From Ricordea florida (lineage: Eukaryota; Cnidaria; Anthozoa; Corallimorpharia; Ricordeidae), in the NCBI GenBank assembly GCA_949710005.1, contig OX453279.1, forward strand, positions 27,346,762-27,410,761: 64,000 bases of DNA, in the 5' to 3' direction. This document shows positions 48,600 through 61,200 of this stretch, piece by piece (the first letter of the stretch is position 1; each line of letters begins with the position of its first letter). The notes under the pieces were generated by a model, which did no database searches, had not been told where the DNA came from, and saw nothing but the letters and a program-made list of their open reading frames with translations. A program made the translations under genes and the position numbers.

Positions 48600-49318
48600 G
48601 AATAAATAAATAACTATCATTAAAACTAAGATTGTATGTATTAATATAAGGAATTAAAAATAGAATTTAGTCATATCTTAATAGCAAGAATTCCCTTGCA
48701 CCCTTCTTAAAACTAGAAACGTTAAATGGTATTACATTCCACATGTCCACGATCCTATTCAGGAAACTGCTTTTAAAAGTAGTAGTTGTAGAAACGTTTT
48801 TCTTGGGCATATTGTAAGTTCATCCCTTCCCCTAAGGTGGTACCTATCAGAATCAGTACAAAATTGAATATATGTCTATACTTATATACCCGTTCAGAAC
48901 TTTATACAAAAATAAAACATCAAACATAAAGCATCTGTCCTCCAAAGACAACAAATTCATATGTTTTCTGCGCGTATTGTGGTCATCATCTGTCTTCAGA
49001 ATATTAGTGGCTCTCATCTGAATTCTTTTTAACTTGCTGATATTCCTAGCAGTTTGAAGTGACCATACGACAGCACAGTACTCAAGTTGGGATCTAACCA
49101 GTGCACAGAACAATGTTCTCAGGGTAGAGATATCCTTCATACCATTGCATGTCCTTTTGATAAGACCAAGGATCTTGTTGGCTTCACTAGTTATTTTATC
49201 AACGTGGGCATTCCAGGACAACTTGCTACTGGTAATTAGGCTAAGGTCAGAAAATTCAAAGGTTTCCTCCAGGGTGTGATTGTTTATTCGTAGGTCGGAA
49301 TGAAAAGGCATTTTCTTC
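48600..49318 (-). mobile_element. LINE 3' fragment, CR1/L2-like, sibling of 838-1735
   Basis: The minus-strand frame 49311-48853 begins MPFHSDLRINNHTLEETFEF and contains LVRSQLEYCAVVWSLQTARN and LNLLSLEDRCFMFDVLF-like blocks. A further piece (KKNVSTTTTFKSSFLNRIVD, SSFKKGAREFLLL) follows in another frame to about 48660. It is 5'-truncated, starting exactly where a SINE ends at 49319. It is better preserved than the first copy, with at least one frameshift near 48850. Confidence 0.85.
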
Positions 49319-49319
49319 T

Positions 49320-49540
49320 TGGGTTTTTGGGTTCTTTAACGTCCCACGAAATATCACGAACAAGGGTAGTCCTTATCCAAGAAGACTAGAAAGTCTTGCC
49401 ATTTACAGATGTCATTGCAAAGGCAGCACTTTCTCCTCAAATAATTTAAAGACCTTGAGTGATGGTCCGGCCGAGGTTCGAACCAACGACCTCCCGCACG
49501 ATAGTCCCGTGCTCAACCTACTGAGCTAACCGGTCGGCAG
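49320..49540 (-). repeat. tRNA-derived SINE (copy 2)
   Basis: Read on the minus strand: CCGACCGGTTAGCTCAGTAG (A box), GTTGGTTCGAACCTCGG (B box), GGACCATCACTCAAGG and GAGAAAGTGCTGCCTTTGC, ending TTTCGTGGGACGTTAAAGAA. It shares head and body with 190-460. Confidence 0.85.
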
Positions 49541-49568
49541 TTCACTGTCGAAAGTATTTTCCTCATCG

Positions 49569-50265
49569 CTTTTTTTTTTTTTACACTTTTAATTATTATT
49601 TCAAACAAATATATACAGGTAATTTACACAACCCGCGTATAGCAACAGCTAATCTTGGCGGGTATTAGTAATGACAAAAATTGAGATTAATTAAAAATTT
49701 ACATTACTACAACATCGGCACTACAATGTAAGACTATGACGTGCAGTTGGAAACAAAAACACATAGCTATAAGGCACAATAATTAGCAGTAAACAAAAAT
49801 TAAGTATTAGAGCTAAAAGACTACAATATTGCTACAATTACACTACAATATAAGACGAAGACATACAATATGAAACGAAACACGTAGCAAAACATAAAGC
49901 TATAGGGTATAATCATTATTAGCATTAATTTTCAATATTAAAGAATGGGCGTCAACATAAAAGTCCTCAATCCCAAGTACGGTTAAAAGTAATTTATGAA
50001 GTTTTCTTTTAAAAGCTCTTTTCGTTAGCTTACGCCAGTCGGGGTGTAGACAGTTCCACAATCTCGCACCAAACGCAGAAAAAGATTTTAGTTTCACATG
50101 CAATCTAGATTTCGGAATAAAGAAATTCCTTGTGGAAGAGGAACGCGTATTATGTGCATGAACATCGGATGAATGAATGAAAAGCTGACGAATGTTGCAA
50201 GGTGTAGAATTAGTAGAAACATCATGCATTATGGTGGAAATCGTTTCAAAATAAAGCATTTAGCT
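49569..50265 (-). mobile_element. LINE 3' end, second family (L2-like), poly(A)-ended
   Basis: The minus-strand frame 50259-49900 contains DVHAHNTRSSSTRNFFIPKS and FSAFGARLWNCLHPDWRKL, then KRAFKRKLHKLLLTVL, the usual C-terminal block of an L2/CR1-type reverse transcriptase protein. A 3' untranslated region runs to an A-run on the minus strand at about 49569-49582. It is 5'-truncated near 50265, but what remains of its frame is open. Confidence 0.8.
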
Positions 50266-50749
50266 TTAGTTTTGAATCGATACAATTGGTGATTGGGCAA
50301 AGATTATTGCGCCAATACCAGTCAACCACAAGCACAAGTGAACCTATGACCAATCATGGCTGACCAGTATGCACGAATTTTCCAGTGCTTGGTGCTGTTG
50401 ACAATTATCTTGGGTTCTGTTTCGTTCATTGGACCGTTTGAATCTGTTTTTATTTGCAAGGGTAATAACTTTACTTATTATATGGCTAGTTCCGCGAGCG
50501 GGTAATATGAGGCGAATCCGCTGTGTTCTGATTGGCTACCTGAGCGGACAAGATGGGTCTCTTTTTGTTCGTCCGGGATTTCCCGCGTTGTACATCGAAA
50601 CAAAACAACGGTCAATACCGCATATTTGTTTTTACGACTTTTATATCGTTGAAAATCTTTCTAAGATAAGTGGAGAACTATAGTGTGTCATGTTCTTTCT
50701 ACTGATTCCGTACAACATTAAAAAACGTCAGAGAAATTCACGCAACTAA

Positions 50750-51087
50750 GGGACCGTTCATTTTTTGGGAGGGAGGGGGGGTTGGTGGGATTTAGGGGGG
50801 TGGGGCATGCAAAAAAATGCTTTTGAGGGAGGCCATTCCAAAAAGAGAAATTAGGGAAAGGGGGATCACGTGAAATATTTTAGCAATACATTTATGTCAT
50901 AATGTTTTAATCCGAAATTGACTTCTCTTTCTCTTGATTTGTGCTCTCTTATAAACAGCTGGCTGTGGTATTAGAAGTGGAGGGGTTATCCGAAAAAAAT
51001 TACCGCTTCAAGGGGGGTCATGCAATTTTTAGATAATGCTTCCCGAATCACACCAGCCCCACATCTCTCGTAAAAAATGAACGATCC
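50750..51087. repeat. Harbinger-like MITE, family C copy 2
   Basis: Ends GGGACCGTTCATTTTTT and AAAAAATGAACGATCC; TAA and TGA flank it. The interior is shared with 38683-38943. Confidence 0.75.
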
Positions 51088-54000
51088 TGAGTAAGTACCT
51101 GAAATTCACGACTGATATTGCTAATTGCAAGAGTCCAAAATGATATAATTTTAACACATATCTTATTCCTAAAAGAAAAGTACTCATTGCAACCAGGTGA
51201 ACAATCAGACAAAGTTTGATGTTACGCTGGTTTGAAACAATACGATACTCCTGTCCAGTGTCTTCCGTGACAGGGGGGATTGGGCAACGCTGTGACTCGG
51301 CTCTATTTTTTTCTCGCGATGAATGGTGTTTAGTTTTAGTTTTATTATTTTCGTCACAAAAATTGGATATATTTTCAAACGATTTACATCTATGACAGGA
51401 GGAAGAAACGGGGCAAGCCTCAATTGACATCAACCCCCCTAATTAGTGTTGCTTAATTGCCATCTGCAGATAAGCATATATTCTGTCGTATATGATATGG
51501 GTAGGAATAAGGGAGTCCGAAATACGCCCACAACAACTTACAAATACGTAGCATAATAAGAAAAATGACCAACAGAGCAGGACCGTTCAGGAAGCTTTTA
51601 ACGAATGATTTCCACAATGAGATGAAAAAGTTAGAATCACATTGTATAGTACAACAAACACTATTATAATGGAAAGAAGTTAAATAACGATCATTTCTGA
51701 CAAAACACCACATGCATTTTGTTTCACATATATATACGCTCGCAGTGACCAAACAAAATTCGATCTCTTTTAAGGTTTGTGCTTCAAGTATCGTAACTAA
51801 GTTTAAACTGAGTGGTCTGACTAAACGTGTTTCGTCCTTTTCTCTCGTCAAGCTTAGCTGCGCTTCCGAAATCTATATTTAAATAGGCCTTCCATTTTAA
51901 GCGTTCAAGTTCTGTGCTTTGCAGCCAGGCTGCCGCCTTTTCAAGTGGATGTCAAAAAAACCTTATTATGAAGAATGGCGCCTCTGTTGTAAAACTTATG
52001 GGCGTGTCAAATAACAGCCATATCAGCTGCCGCATGAATCAAACGTGTGCACTGACACCAGGAAAATATCGATCAAATTTTGAGGCACGCTCGTTTTCAC
52101 CGATAGTAACTGACACATTTTCATCTCTGCTGTGACTTTTGTTGGGTTTTATGCACTACAATGATCTTTTCATGCTTCATTCTTCGTCGTGTAGCCATGA
52201 AGTGTAATTTTTTGCGGGTTTTTAAGAGATTTCTCAGGATTTCCGTGAAGCAGAAACTAATGAGCTTTATTTTCAACGAAAACGAATCAGACCAAACGTT
52301 TTAGCCCTTGAGCATTTGACAAAGGGCTATTCTCCAGTTGGTAATCTTGGGCATTTCAGTTCACTAGCAACCACGGATACCGTCTTAAATGATATCGCGC
52401 CGTGCACCTTTTTCCACCTATATTGGGACAACGTACACGTCTTTCCCGTCCTTGGTATGACCACTTGTATTTGCCTTGAGTTCTGTACTGTGTACATTTG
52501 TCGGATTGGCTAGACTGATTTCTGCAGTCATGGTCTTTATTACAGTCAACTGAAGACTAAAACAAATATTTCGTACATGTAAAATTATAGGATCAGTTCT
52601 AGTTGGATTTGAACTGTTACGGTCGTCGTTTTTTGACCTTGTGTAAAAGTGTATAATTGAGTCTCTAAACCAGTTCCCGTAAATATTTACTTCTCCAACA
52701 TGTGCCCAAGGCCATTCTGATGTGGTGAAATGTATACTTCAGAAATAATTAAGCAGAAATTCATCAGTTTTAAGAGTCAGTTGGACGGTTAAAAAGAGCC
52801 CCACAGTGTTAAACGACTTTATGATCAATGAAAAAAATTGAACGTAATTGTTTATTATAAGAGATTTAGATCGATGCTGTTCATAAGGGTCGCTGAACAC
52901 TTGTTGTGCAGTACTGGCTCCTATGCCTCTTCGTTTTAGTGTCAGTGTATGATTTGCACTCGTAATGCCTATATGCTACTTCGTGTAATGATGTACAATG
53001 CCTCAGGTAAGTTACCATTCAGTAGATGGCTTTCTTGGCGGAGAATGCCTTCAGTTACAGGGCATGGTGCCGTCAAAGAGGGAAAAAGTTACGACTTGAT
53101 AAATGAGTCGCAAGATCATGAGCTAAATGGAAATCCTGTTCTGTGGCGAGCCCCTTTAGGACCATTTAGTCAAGAGTGCATTGTCAGTGAATCAACGATG
53201 TTTGTTGTTTCAGAGAATTTGGGACAGATCAATTTGATGAGCTGATAATTTTATTTGTTGGCTAAAACTATATTGAGAAGCTGAATATTGGTCAATTCTG
53301 CAGGTGAAAGGGTTGCCCTAAGGTTTATGGCCAACGAAAGACTATTCAACTCGTCATTTCTATTGACCAAGACCTTATTGACTAATATGTTATTTTTCCT
53401 GTCCAATTTTGCACAAAAGCGAAATTAGAGGAGAAAATGATAGGTAAAATATAAAAGAAAACAGAAAACAAAGAAAAGAATAATAATAATAAAAAAAAAC
53501 AGGTATAAAAGTTATACTTGGATAGTAAATAGTAGTAACCGGCGAACTCTATATCTTTTAAATCAGTTAATGGTAGCCATTTGTCATCATTATAGGCCAT
53601 TCCATGCATTCTTGACTAAACTAGAATACTCTGCAAGGATTAAAATCTACCGTCATAGAGTTTTATTTAGATTCTTTGCCTTCTCAAATATGCTATAGGT
53701 CACAATCCGTTGTTCGGTTGGTATAGTTGTTTTGAAAAATATAACTTACTCTAGTCAAGTTCAAAGACTACCGCTAAAAACTCAGAGATTAAAGATGACA
53801 AGCAAAGACAATGTGAGGAAACTCGAGACAGTTGTACAGTTGTACAGAACTTATTTCAGCTACCTTTTCTCTCCACTTTTTGAATTAGAAAACTTGCTCC
53901 CAAAAGTTACTTTTTGTGATTAATGTAGTGTTGGGTTTGAATGTGAGAAGCATAAAGTTGACGTCCTTTTCAGATAACACTGTACTGGGAACTATCACTG

Positions 54001-57000
54001 TTGCTGCTGCAGTACAAAGGACGCCGATAAATTCTTGTTGATGTCTGATAACAGCGAACTACAAAAACAAGCCGTCTTCTAGCCTTTGTCTACAAAAAAA
54101 TACACGATTTGAGCCCGCGTAAAGCTACCTTATTTCACCTTGCTTTGCTAGCTGATTATCATCTCAAACTAGCTTAAGGCAGTACGAACTAAGGCTTCGT
54201 ACATAATCTAATTTCTTTATCCAAGCGAACAGATTATCGAGATGTGGACGCTTTATTTAGACCAAATATCCATTTTATCGGTGCTTTGGCCAACGGTCAT
54301 GCCCTATTCAATATTCACTGCTGATATGATGAGCACTTAAATTTCTGATGTGACCTTACGCCCGACTTGTTTCACTAAAAACATGTGCGTTTTTCATATC
54401 GTCGGCGGGTCTCCTTCAGCGAACAACCCGTTTAAGATTTGGGTCAAGATTTGGCGCAGATTACAGTTAAATGGCTGAACTTTGGGGTCGTTTTCTTGCA
54501 GACCGCATTATGGCTGAAACTCAAGCCTTACGCTTTCAAAAAGCTGATGTGGTGGGGGGTAATACCTGCAGTGAATGCCTGCTTCGTTGAAAACCAAGGA
54601 AATTGGGAATTTTCTTTTTTTAAAAATGCTTCTCGTTAGCCTGAGAGAAACTCTTTCAGCTGGGCACTGGTAAAATAGAAAGCAAAGAAGTTGGATCTAC
54701 TTCCGATTAAAAAAAAATAGATTAAACAACAAAACAACAACAACAACAAAGTAGCAGTAACAAATATAATGAACAAATTTGCAAAGCACTTTGGAACGCG
54801 AAAATATTTCGGGCGAACTTATCCATCTAGATCTTCTCTGCTTTCCCCATGCCATTTTTAGCCAACGACATATTAACGATCCTCAACAAAATCAAGTCAG
54901 ATATGTTTACATTAGCGCCGCTTTTGATTGGACGGCGGAGAGCAGAAATGTAACTCTTTCTTTCAACGAGCAAATCAAAATGCCCACAAAAGAATTATTG
55001 GCTTAGTGAAAGTTTGGTACTCGATTTACCCGGCAATGTCAGTCCCAACGAATTTTGAAACCATAGAGGAATACCAGCCGACGAGATGTTAAGTGGGTTT
55101 AATGAAGGCAAAGGAGTGACGCTAAATTCGACAATTATTAGTTCATTGGTTACAACTTATGGTTTTGATTTCATCCTAGAACTCGTAAATTTCCAGCAAA
55201 AAACAGTGTGCACAAAGTTTGAGATAAGTTTCTCTTCAAACTAACTCAACGTTTGACCAGTTGGATGAAATAAATAACTTTGAAATGGGAATGCAATGAA
55301 ATGAAAACTGGATGAATGAAATCTGGGAATAAAAATACATATAAAAGTCTGCAAAGGTGCTAAGTGCCCTGTAACAAAAAAAAAGTCATGCTCAGACAAG
55401 AATTAAAATAAGGCGAGAGCGCGTGAAATGACCCGCGAGAGGTATAATCAGAAACGACGTGAAAAGCCGCAGGAACAAGACTGAGAGGTTCTCAAATAAA
55501 ATGCAACCAGGACACAAAACAATAAATAGCGAGTAACAAGAAACGAGGAAAAAAGGCAACTTATTATGTTGCCAGTGTGTCCGTCCACCCTTTGCTTTCT
55601 TCTCAATCAGAGAGAATTTATTCGGCGCCGACAAATAATATTAATCAAAGTCTCGGCATTTATTTTAGTTTTGAAGAGGAATCATTGTGAGTATCTTTCT
55701 ATTCAATTTTTTCACTCTGTCGCAGGCGGGTAAAATATGAGTAAACAGCAAGGCATCTTACATATCCTTCTGATTTACTAGGATCTTCAATTTTATCATC
55801 AAGAAATACGGAAAGTTTTAAGCACGAATCAACATCTTAGCTAAAAGTCATTAGTAAGTGCAACCCTTGGTTCTACATGCTCTTTACAGCCATTTGCCTC
55901 AGGCAATAAAAAAAATGAAAAGAAAAAAGAGTTTTGAAAAGAGTGAGTTCGCAGGGTCTAAGTAAAGAGTAAACACGCTTCGAAAAACAAATAAACACAA
56001 TTTCTTGCCAGTTAAGGAGGACAGCTTCAACCGGGCAGTTAGCTTCAGTTTTACGAAGCCGGAGACAGAAAGGCGTTGGAAATACTCGAACCAATATTTC
56101 TATGCAAATGCGGCTTTTCGCTCAAATGCGTTAAAACCTTCATGATCTTTTTATCGTTTAATGGAAGTTAAAAATATGAACACCGTGTTATCGACTTGTT
56201 TGCATATTTGTCTTATCTAATGGGCTCATTATTTCTTCCATCATATGCGATCAGCATCTTGACCTGGGAAGACGTTAATCCTGTCCCAGTGAATCTAAAA
56301 GCAATTTTAGAACCATTTGCGCTCGCACTTTTGACAGTCTGTCAGTTCGTAATCGGAAAGCCAAAACTCTGTTTGTTCATCTCCTCGCGACCATCCTTTG
56401 GTCACAATAAAAATGTCACGAAATAGCCTCAGTTTGTGTAAATTCGCACCGAAAGGAATAAAATTCGAGATAATTTTCTAACATATATCGACAAATCACC
56501 TTCGCTTCCTTTTAAGCCAGTTTCGATTTTCTGACAAGAGGCCAAAAGATATCACAAATTTGTCATTCCCAAAGGGGTCGACAGGAAAAAATTGAGACGG
56601 TTTCTAGTCTAAATACTTCGACTTGTCGGAGAATTTTGAAGGGTTCTGAAGGTTACAAGAAACAGAAATAACGGTTTTGAGTTACTCTCTCGAAGACTCA
56701 GGGGGAGAAAATTTCAAGCGTTTTTAGTCCAAGAACGGTCGCTCCTTAAATGTCACGTCAATAATTATGTTGGCCGATTCGTTGCTAACTCGCTAAATTT
56801 CTTCAATCCACATCGAGAAAAGTATAGTTTAAATTCCAAATACGAACTCCATGTAAAACAAACAAGAAGCTAGCTCATTTTTTTCACTCTTCGGAGCTGT
56901 CATAACATCCTGATTTTATCCATTATCATGATTACAGTGAACGAACCCAAAACAAACTGAGTGGCTTGCTTTACAACACTAAGCGTCACACGTCGTGCGC

Positions 57001-57004
57001 AATA
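51088..57004. other. Intergenic, no gene supported
   Basis: Six kilobases of unique-looking, mildly AT-rich sequence. Frames of up to 132 codons (51029-51433 and 51453-51851, minus strand; 52949-53245, plus) show no conserved domain, and their hydrophobic patches do not form a known receptor pattern. Undetected regulatory sequence for RECK is possible. Confidence 0.45.
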
Positions 57005-57203
57005 CACGCCGCTGATTGGATGATCTTTCTTGCAACAATTTCCCGCTAATTGGCCGTTTGATCTGATTGGTTGTTCTACGGCTTACTTTTGAGAGGCGCA
57101 TCTCTACCATCATTCTATAATACTAACCATGCATCACTTGCTATACTTCAGACTTCGAAGTGCTAAACACAGTCCATGCAGTTCGTGAGTTGTCCCCGAC
57201 AAC
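57005..57203 (+). promoter_or_regulatory. RECK promoter region with inverted CCAAT boxes
   Basis: Three ATTGG (inverted CCAAT) boxes at 57015, 57049 and 57066, and an E2F-like TTTCCCGC at 57039-57046. A TATAATAC stretch at 57116 lies 88 bp before the start codon. The spacing of about 30 and 17 bp between CCAAT boxes is typical of NF-Y-driven promoters. Function is inferred from motifs. Confidence 0.5.
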
Positions 57204-57258
57204 ATGCTTGTGCTTCTTGGCACACTGTGGCTCGCCTGTGTGGTGCTCGAAAGCCAAG
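57204..57258 (+). CDS. RECK: RECK coding exon 1 (signal peptide)
   Basis: Eighteen codons plus one base, ending CAAG|GTATGC. The whole exon is a signal peptide-like hydrophobic leader. Confidence 0.8.
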
Positions 57259-58290
57259 GTATGCCTGTTGAGACGCGATTCTTTGTTTTCTTCGGTTCTA
57301 ATTTTTTGTGCTCGCCGCTGCGTTCACCCATTCATCACAGTCACCGAGATGCGAGCTTCGCAGGGTTTCTTGCGATTGCTCGTGGCTCGCGTCGCATAAT
57401 TTCGAGGATAACTAAACGTCTCGTGGATTCGTAGTTCTGTTGGTTTTAAGTTGTTAGAATTAATCATGGTTTGTGGATTTAACAGAAGAAATAATTAAGA
57501 GAACCACGCGTATGCGAATGAATCTTCGTGCATTGAATTGAATGTAAATTTCCGGTAGCTCGAGGTTGTGCTGCGGGTTAGCATAGATTTATGTCAAATT
57601 GGTGGCCTTCTCCGTCATAATTCATCAAACAAAATCTTCCAAATCCTTCTACGATGCTAATGTATCCGTTCTTTTATCTTTTAGCAATCAGTTGCTGTCG
57701 AAATGCCTCGGGATTTGATGCTTGCAAACACCGCTGTAATGAGGTAATGTCCATGCTACCTAAGATCTTTTTATCTTGCCCGGCGGGACATTGAAGCCCA
57801 AGGAAACTTGAAAGGAAGGTTCTATTGTTGAGTCAAAGAACAGTGAATAAAGTTGACCACTTTATTGGGATCGCTTTCCCTTCAATTGGTGCGAAATTTC
57901 GCCTCATTCTGTGACTGTGAATTGGGGTTCACACGTATGCAAGTTTATTTTAGACCGTACGTAAATTGGATTCAGTTGCTTTGCCCTAACATCTGTGTTT
58001 TTTCTGTTGTACCAGTTGGAGTCCGAGGCAGACGTCAGTTTACGCTATCAAAAGCTTCGAGAGCTTCCCAAACACTGTCCGGGCCATTTGGTAAGCAAAA
58101 TATTGCATTCGTACGAATAGTGCGAGCGTTCCTTTGTCGCTTTGCCTATGTACGTAAGAAAACCATTGCGAGTGTGTGTTTGTTTTCGCAGATAGCCGGC
58201 TCTCGCGGCCTCGAAAAAAACTTATATTAATTCTCGTAATCCTCTTCTTTCAGATTGGATTTTGGCGATGTCTTAATGCTTCAAATCCAG
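57204..58290 (+). CDS. RECK: RECK, 5' part (four exons; gene continues past the window)
   Basis: RECK is a GPI-anchored, cysteine-rich, Kazal-domain protein that inhibits metalloproteases and acts in Wnt7 signalling in vertebrates. Four exons join in phase: 57204-57258, 57685-57743, 58016-58090 and 58254-58290. They give a signal peptide (MLVLLGTLWLACVVLESQ), then AISCCRNASGFDACKHRCNE, an acidic linker with LRELPKHCPGHL, and IGFWRCLNASNP. Human RECK has CCNHSKDNQMCRDVCEQ, LLQRAPDYCPETM and VEIWNCMNSSLPG in the same order, the first of its cysteine-knot-like repeats. No later RECK exon was found before 64000, so about 95% of the protein lies downstream. Confidence 0.85.
57685..57743 (+). CDS. 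RECK: RECK coding exon 2
   Basis: 59 nt between TATCTTTTAG and GTAATG. It encodes AISCCRNASGFDACKHRCNE with the CC-x8-C-x3-C spacing of RECK repeats (human CC-x8-C-x3-C). Confidence 0.85.
58016..58090 (+). CDS. RECK: RECK coding exon 3
   Basis: 25 codons in phase 0 between TGTTGTACCAG and GTAAGC. LRYQKLRELPKHCPGHL parallels human RLKHLLQRAPDYCPETM. Confidence 0.8.
58254..58290 (+). CDS. RECK: RECK coding exon 4
   Basis: 37 nt between CTTCTTTCAG and GTGAGA, ending in phase 1. IGFWRCLNASNP parallels human VEIWNCMNSSLPG. Confidence 0.8.
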
Positions 58291-61200
58291 GTGAGAACCA
58301 CACAGGAGTAGCTACTCATATCTGCTGGTATTGTCAATCTAATTTCCACTAATAACTTCTGCAAATAAAGACCTTGCTTCGTATAATAGGCCAATTAGCT
58401 TCGGTCCAAGTTTCGTCGCCTTCGTCAAAAAAGCTCATATGATGCATAATTTTAATCTCTCTGTGTACTTAAGACGTCTAGCAGACTGTAGTTACGTTTA
58501 CGTTCGTAACCAAACGAGGTGAGAATTAAATTTGGAGGGAATTAAGTCTGTAAAGGTCGCGCCATTTACTTGGGCGCGTTGGTGAATGTTTATCCATGCG
58601 TTTTGCATTTCTCACTGTTGTACGAGTTTTAGCGTTGCAATGAATTCAGCTCGACCTCAGTTCACAGTGCGGCGGTTCATTAATAGGAATGTAACGGGTT
58701 ATTTTGATTTGACAAAAGCTAAACCCCACTTGCTGATTTAGGTGCGTTTTCTCTTATCACTGACTTGCTGTTAATAGCAACCTTTTAACAGAACATCATC
58801 TTGTATGCAAAGCGAGCTAATGGAAATTTAATTGGGCGCTGTATTGTTTTTTCGCCGATGGTTTATGTTCCCTGTTTCCTTCGAAAGCAGCCACCGTTAA
58901 AAAGGGATTACAACAGCGAAAGTAGTTTTAATCCGAAGAACAAGGAGCGCTTCGTAGACGCCAGAAGTTCAAGTCGTTGTAGATAAGAATTCGCCTTCGG
59001 TTTTTGTGGCCATGATAGCCGGTGCGAACGCGAGCAGTTGTGTGTTTTCCCGATAACACAGAGTGTGTTTTTGCTAGCTGCCAGGGGCTACAATGAATTA
59101 TGTATCTTAATGGATTTTTTTATAGCGAGTCGAGTCTACGCTCGTTGATGTTATATGAGCTTTTTTAGGCGCTTCGACTTTTGTCATAGCTTGGTTGTCG
59201 TTTGTATTCTGTTCTTTGCGCACTTGCGAAGCAGTGATGCACTTTTTCCGTTACTCGCAATTCGCCCCCACAGAGCTATTTGGCCATGCTCTTTTGTTAA
59301 AGAAAGAAAAGAAATAATGCGTGTAAATGGGGCGCTATGGGCCACAGCAAGATAGTTTTGGCATGTGTTTTACACAGTCATAGTGCTGATGAATAGGGTA
59401 TCAATATGTATGCATTTTATGCCTTCTAGTCGTGAAAAAATTTGCTCACCCATGAACGCGTTTCTCGCCACATCATTTGATAAGAGGACGTCAGTCTGGT
59501 TTTCTACCTAATATATGTCACTTTCTGACAATTAAAATGCCATACAAAATATAATCGGCGACTAAAAGCAGTTCCAAAATGAAATATCAGGAATGCTTTA
59601 TGAATGTTTATCAGGTTTCATCTTCTCCCCTTCCAGATTCTATCACTCGTATTATTTTTCAGGGGGCGAGATGAGAGCCCATCGCTTGTTTTTATTTTTT
59701 TCAAATGATCATATTCTAGAATAATTTGATAACTAATTACTCAAGTCCATTTACTCCTAAACCCTTGGGCATCAGTAGATGTTTCTTGCATGGTTTAATG
59801 CGATTAATTTCACAGGTGGAATCTATGAAATGTGTTGGTAGAAATGATTTTAGGCGTGTACTCGTAAGAGTGTTCCTTGATCTTTGGGGTCTAATCTCAT
59901 TTAACATCATGACAACTGATGCAAACCATAAGCTGTCTTTGGAATTGAAGCCACTTTTCATATTCTTCTTAATGAAAGTTATTTACCTGGTTCCCTCTGG
60001 CTGTGCACAGGGCAGTGTAGTGGCCTTTTCAGCACTTTACTACATTTCACCTTTTTACTTATTTGCTAAAAGTAAAAAAGAATTGTAATCTTGTTAATTT
60101 TGTAAAAAGTTGGGTTTACTTTTAATGCCTTAAATGATATTTGTGGTTACTTTTCTGTATTAGGTTATATTAGAATGGTGATGTGTCATATATCAGATGT
60201 AGTTCTTCCCTCCTTCCTTTAGATTTTGTGGGTTGATAACAGATGGTGAACCTTTTAAGACATTATGTCTTCGATCTTAGTTTTTAAGCCTTCAAGTGTG
60301 ATGTAAATCCCTTTATAATCAGTTTCTATTAGTGAGGGTAGAGTAATTGGATAAAACAACAAAGCTGTGGCTGGATATTTGGACATGCATTCATCCCATA
60401 GTGTTTTTTTATTCACATTATTCTGGATTTTTTTTGAAGTATGTTCTTTGTAAATAATAGACATCCGCAATGGTGCAGTACAAGAATTTTTGCAGTACTT
60501 CCCCTAAGTTGTCTGTATTTTTTCCTTTACTTTCCATTTTTACAGGGACCAACAACAGTCTAAGTCATGTGAATCATTATTTTTTCAGCACTTTGCAGAA
60601 CCTCCATCTAAATGTACAATTTTTTTGTTGAATGTTTTATTACTTTGATATGAAACCTTTAACTTTTTTTGATTCCATGCTTTTGTGTTCCATGTTCAGC
60701 ATGAAAAGTATGCATGCCTTCCATGCTAAGCTCTTTTCTCTGTATTAATAATTACTGGACTTTGTTGTCCAAGCTTGTGTTGATCATTCTTCCTATCTTG
60801 ATTTATATTAATGCTTGAACCAGGCACTTATAGGCAAAATAAATGCCACACTTATTTTATCATTGATTTCCCTTTCTTCACTTGAAGGTGAGCCCTGCTC
60901 TTCAAAAGGTTGTGTAAATTTTCCCTATCTGTCTGTGATGATGTATTAAAACCCAAGCAAACCTTTCCCCTTTTTAGGTTTTATGTTTAGGGCACACATT
61001 CTGTTAGTAACTCCAGGTGTAGCAGTCTTTTTATGGTTCTGTACAAGTTTGAAAACAACAAGAGAAAAATTAACAAATTAACCCTCTTGCACACCATGAA
61101 ATGGCCTTGAGGGATTTCTGTCATTGCATTATTGCAAATCTGCATTGTCTTTCATTGTTTGCTATCATTTTATTCCCTTGAGGTGCAAATTTGCCAATTT

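Noticed and set aside
51029-51851. Two minus-strand frames with hydrophobic segments, faintly receptor-like
   Set aside because: The hydrophobic segments are too few and lack conserved receptor motifs. One of the frames overlaps a MITE end.
52949-53245. 98-codon plus-strand frame
   Set aside because: No domain recognised, no flanking splice pattern, and it lies in otherwise non-coding sequence.
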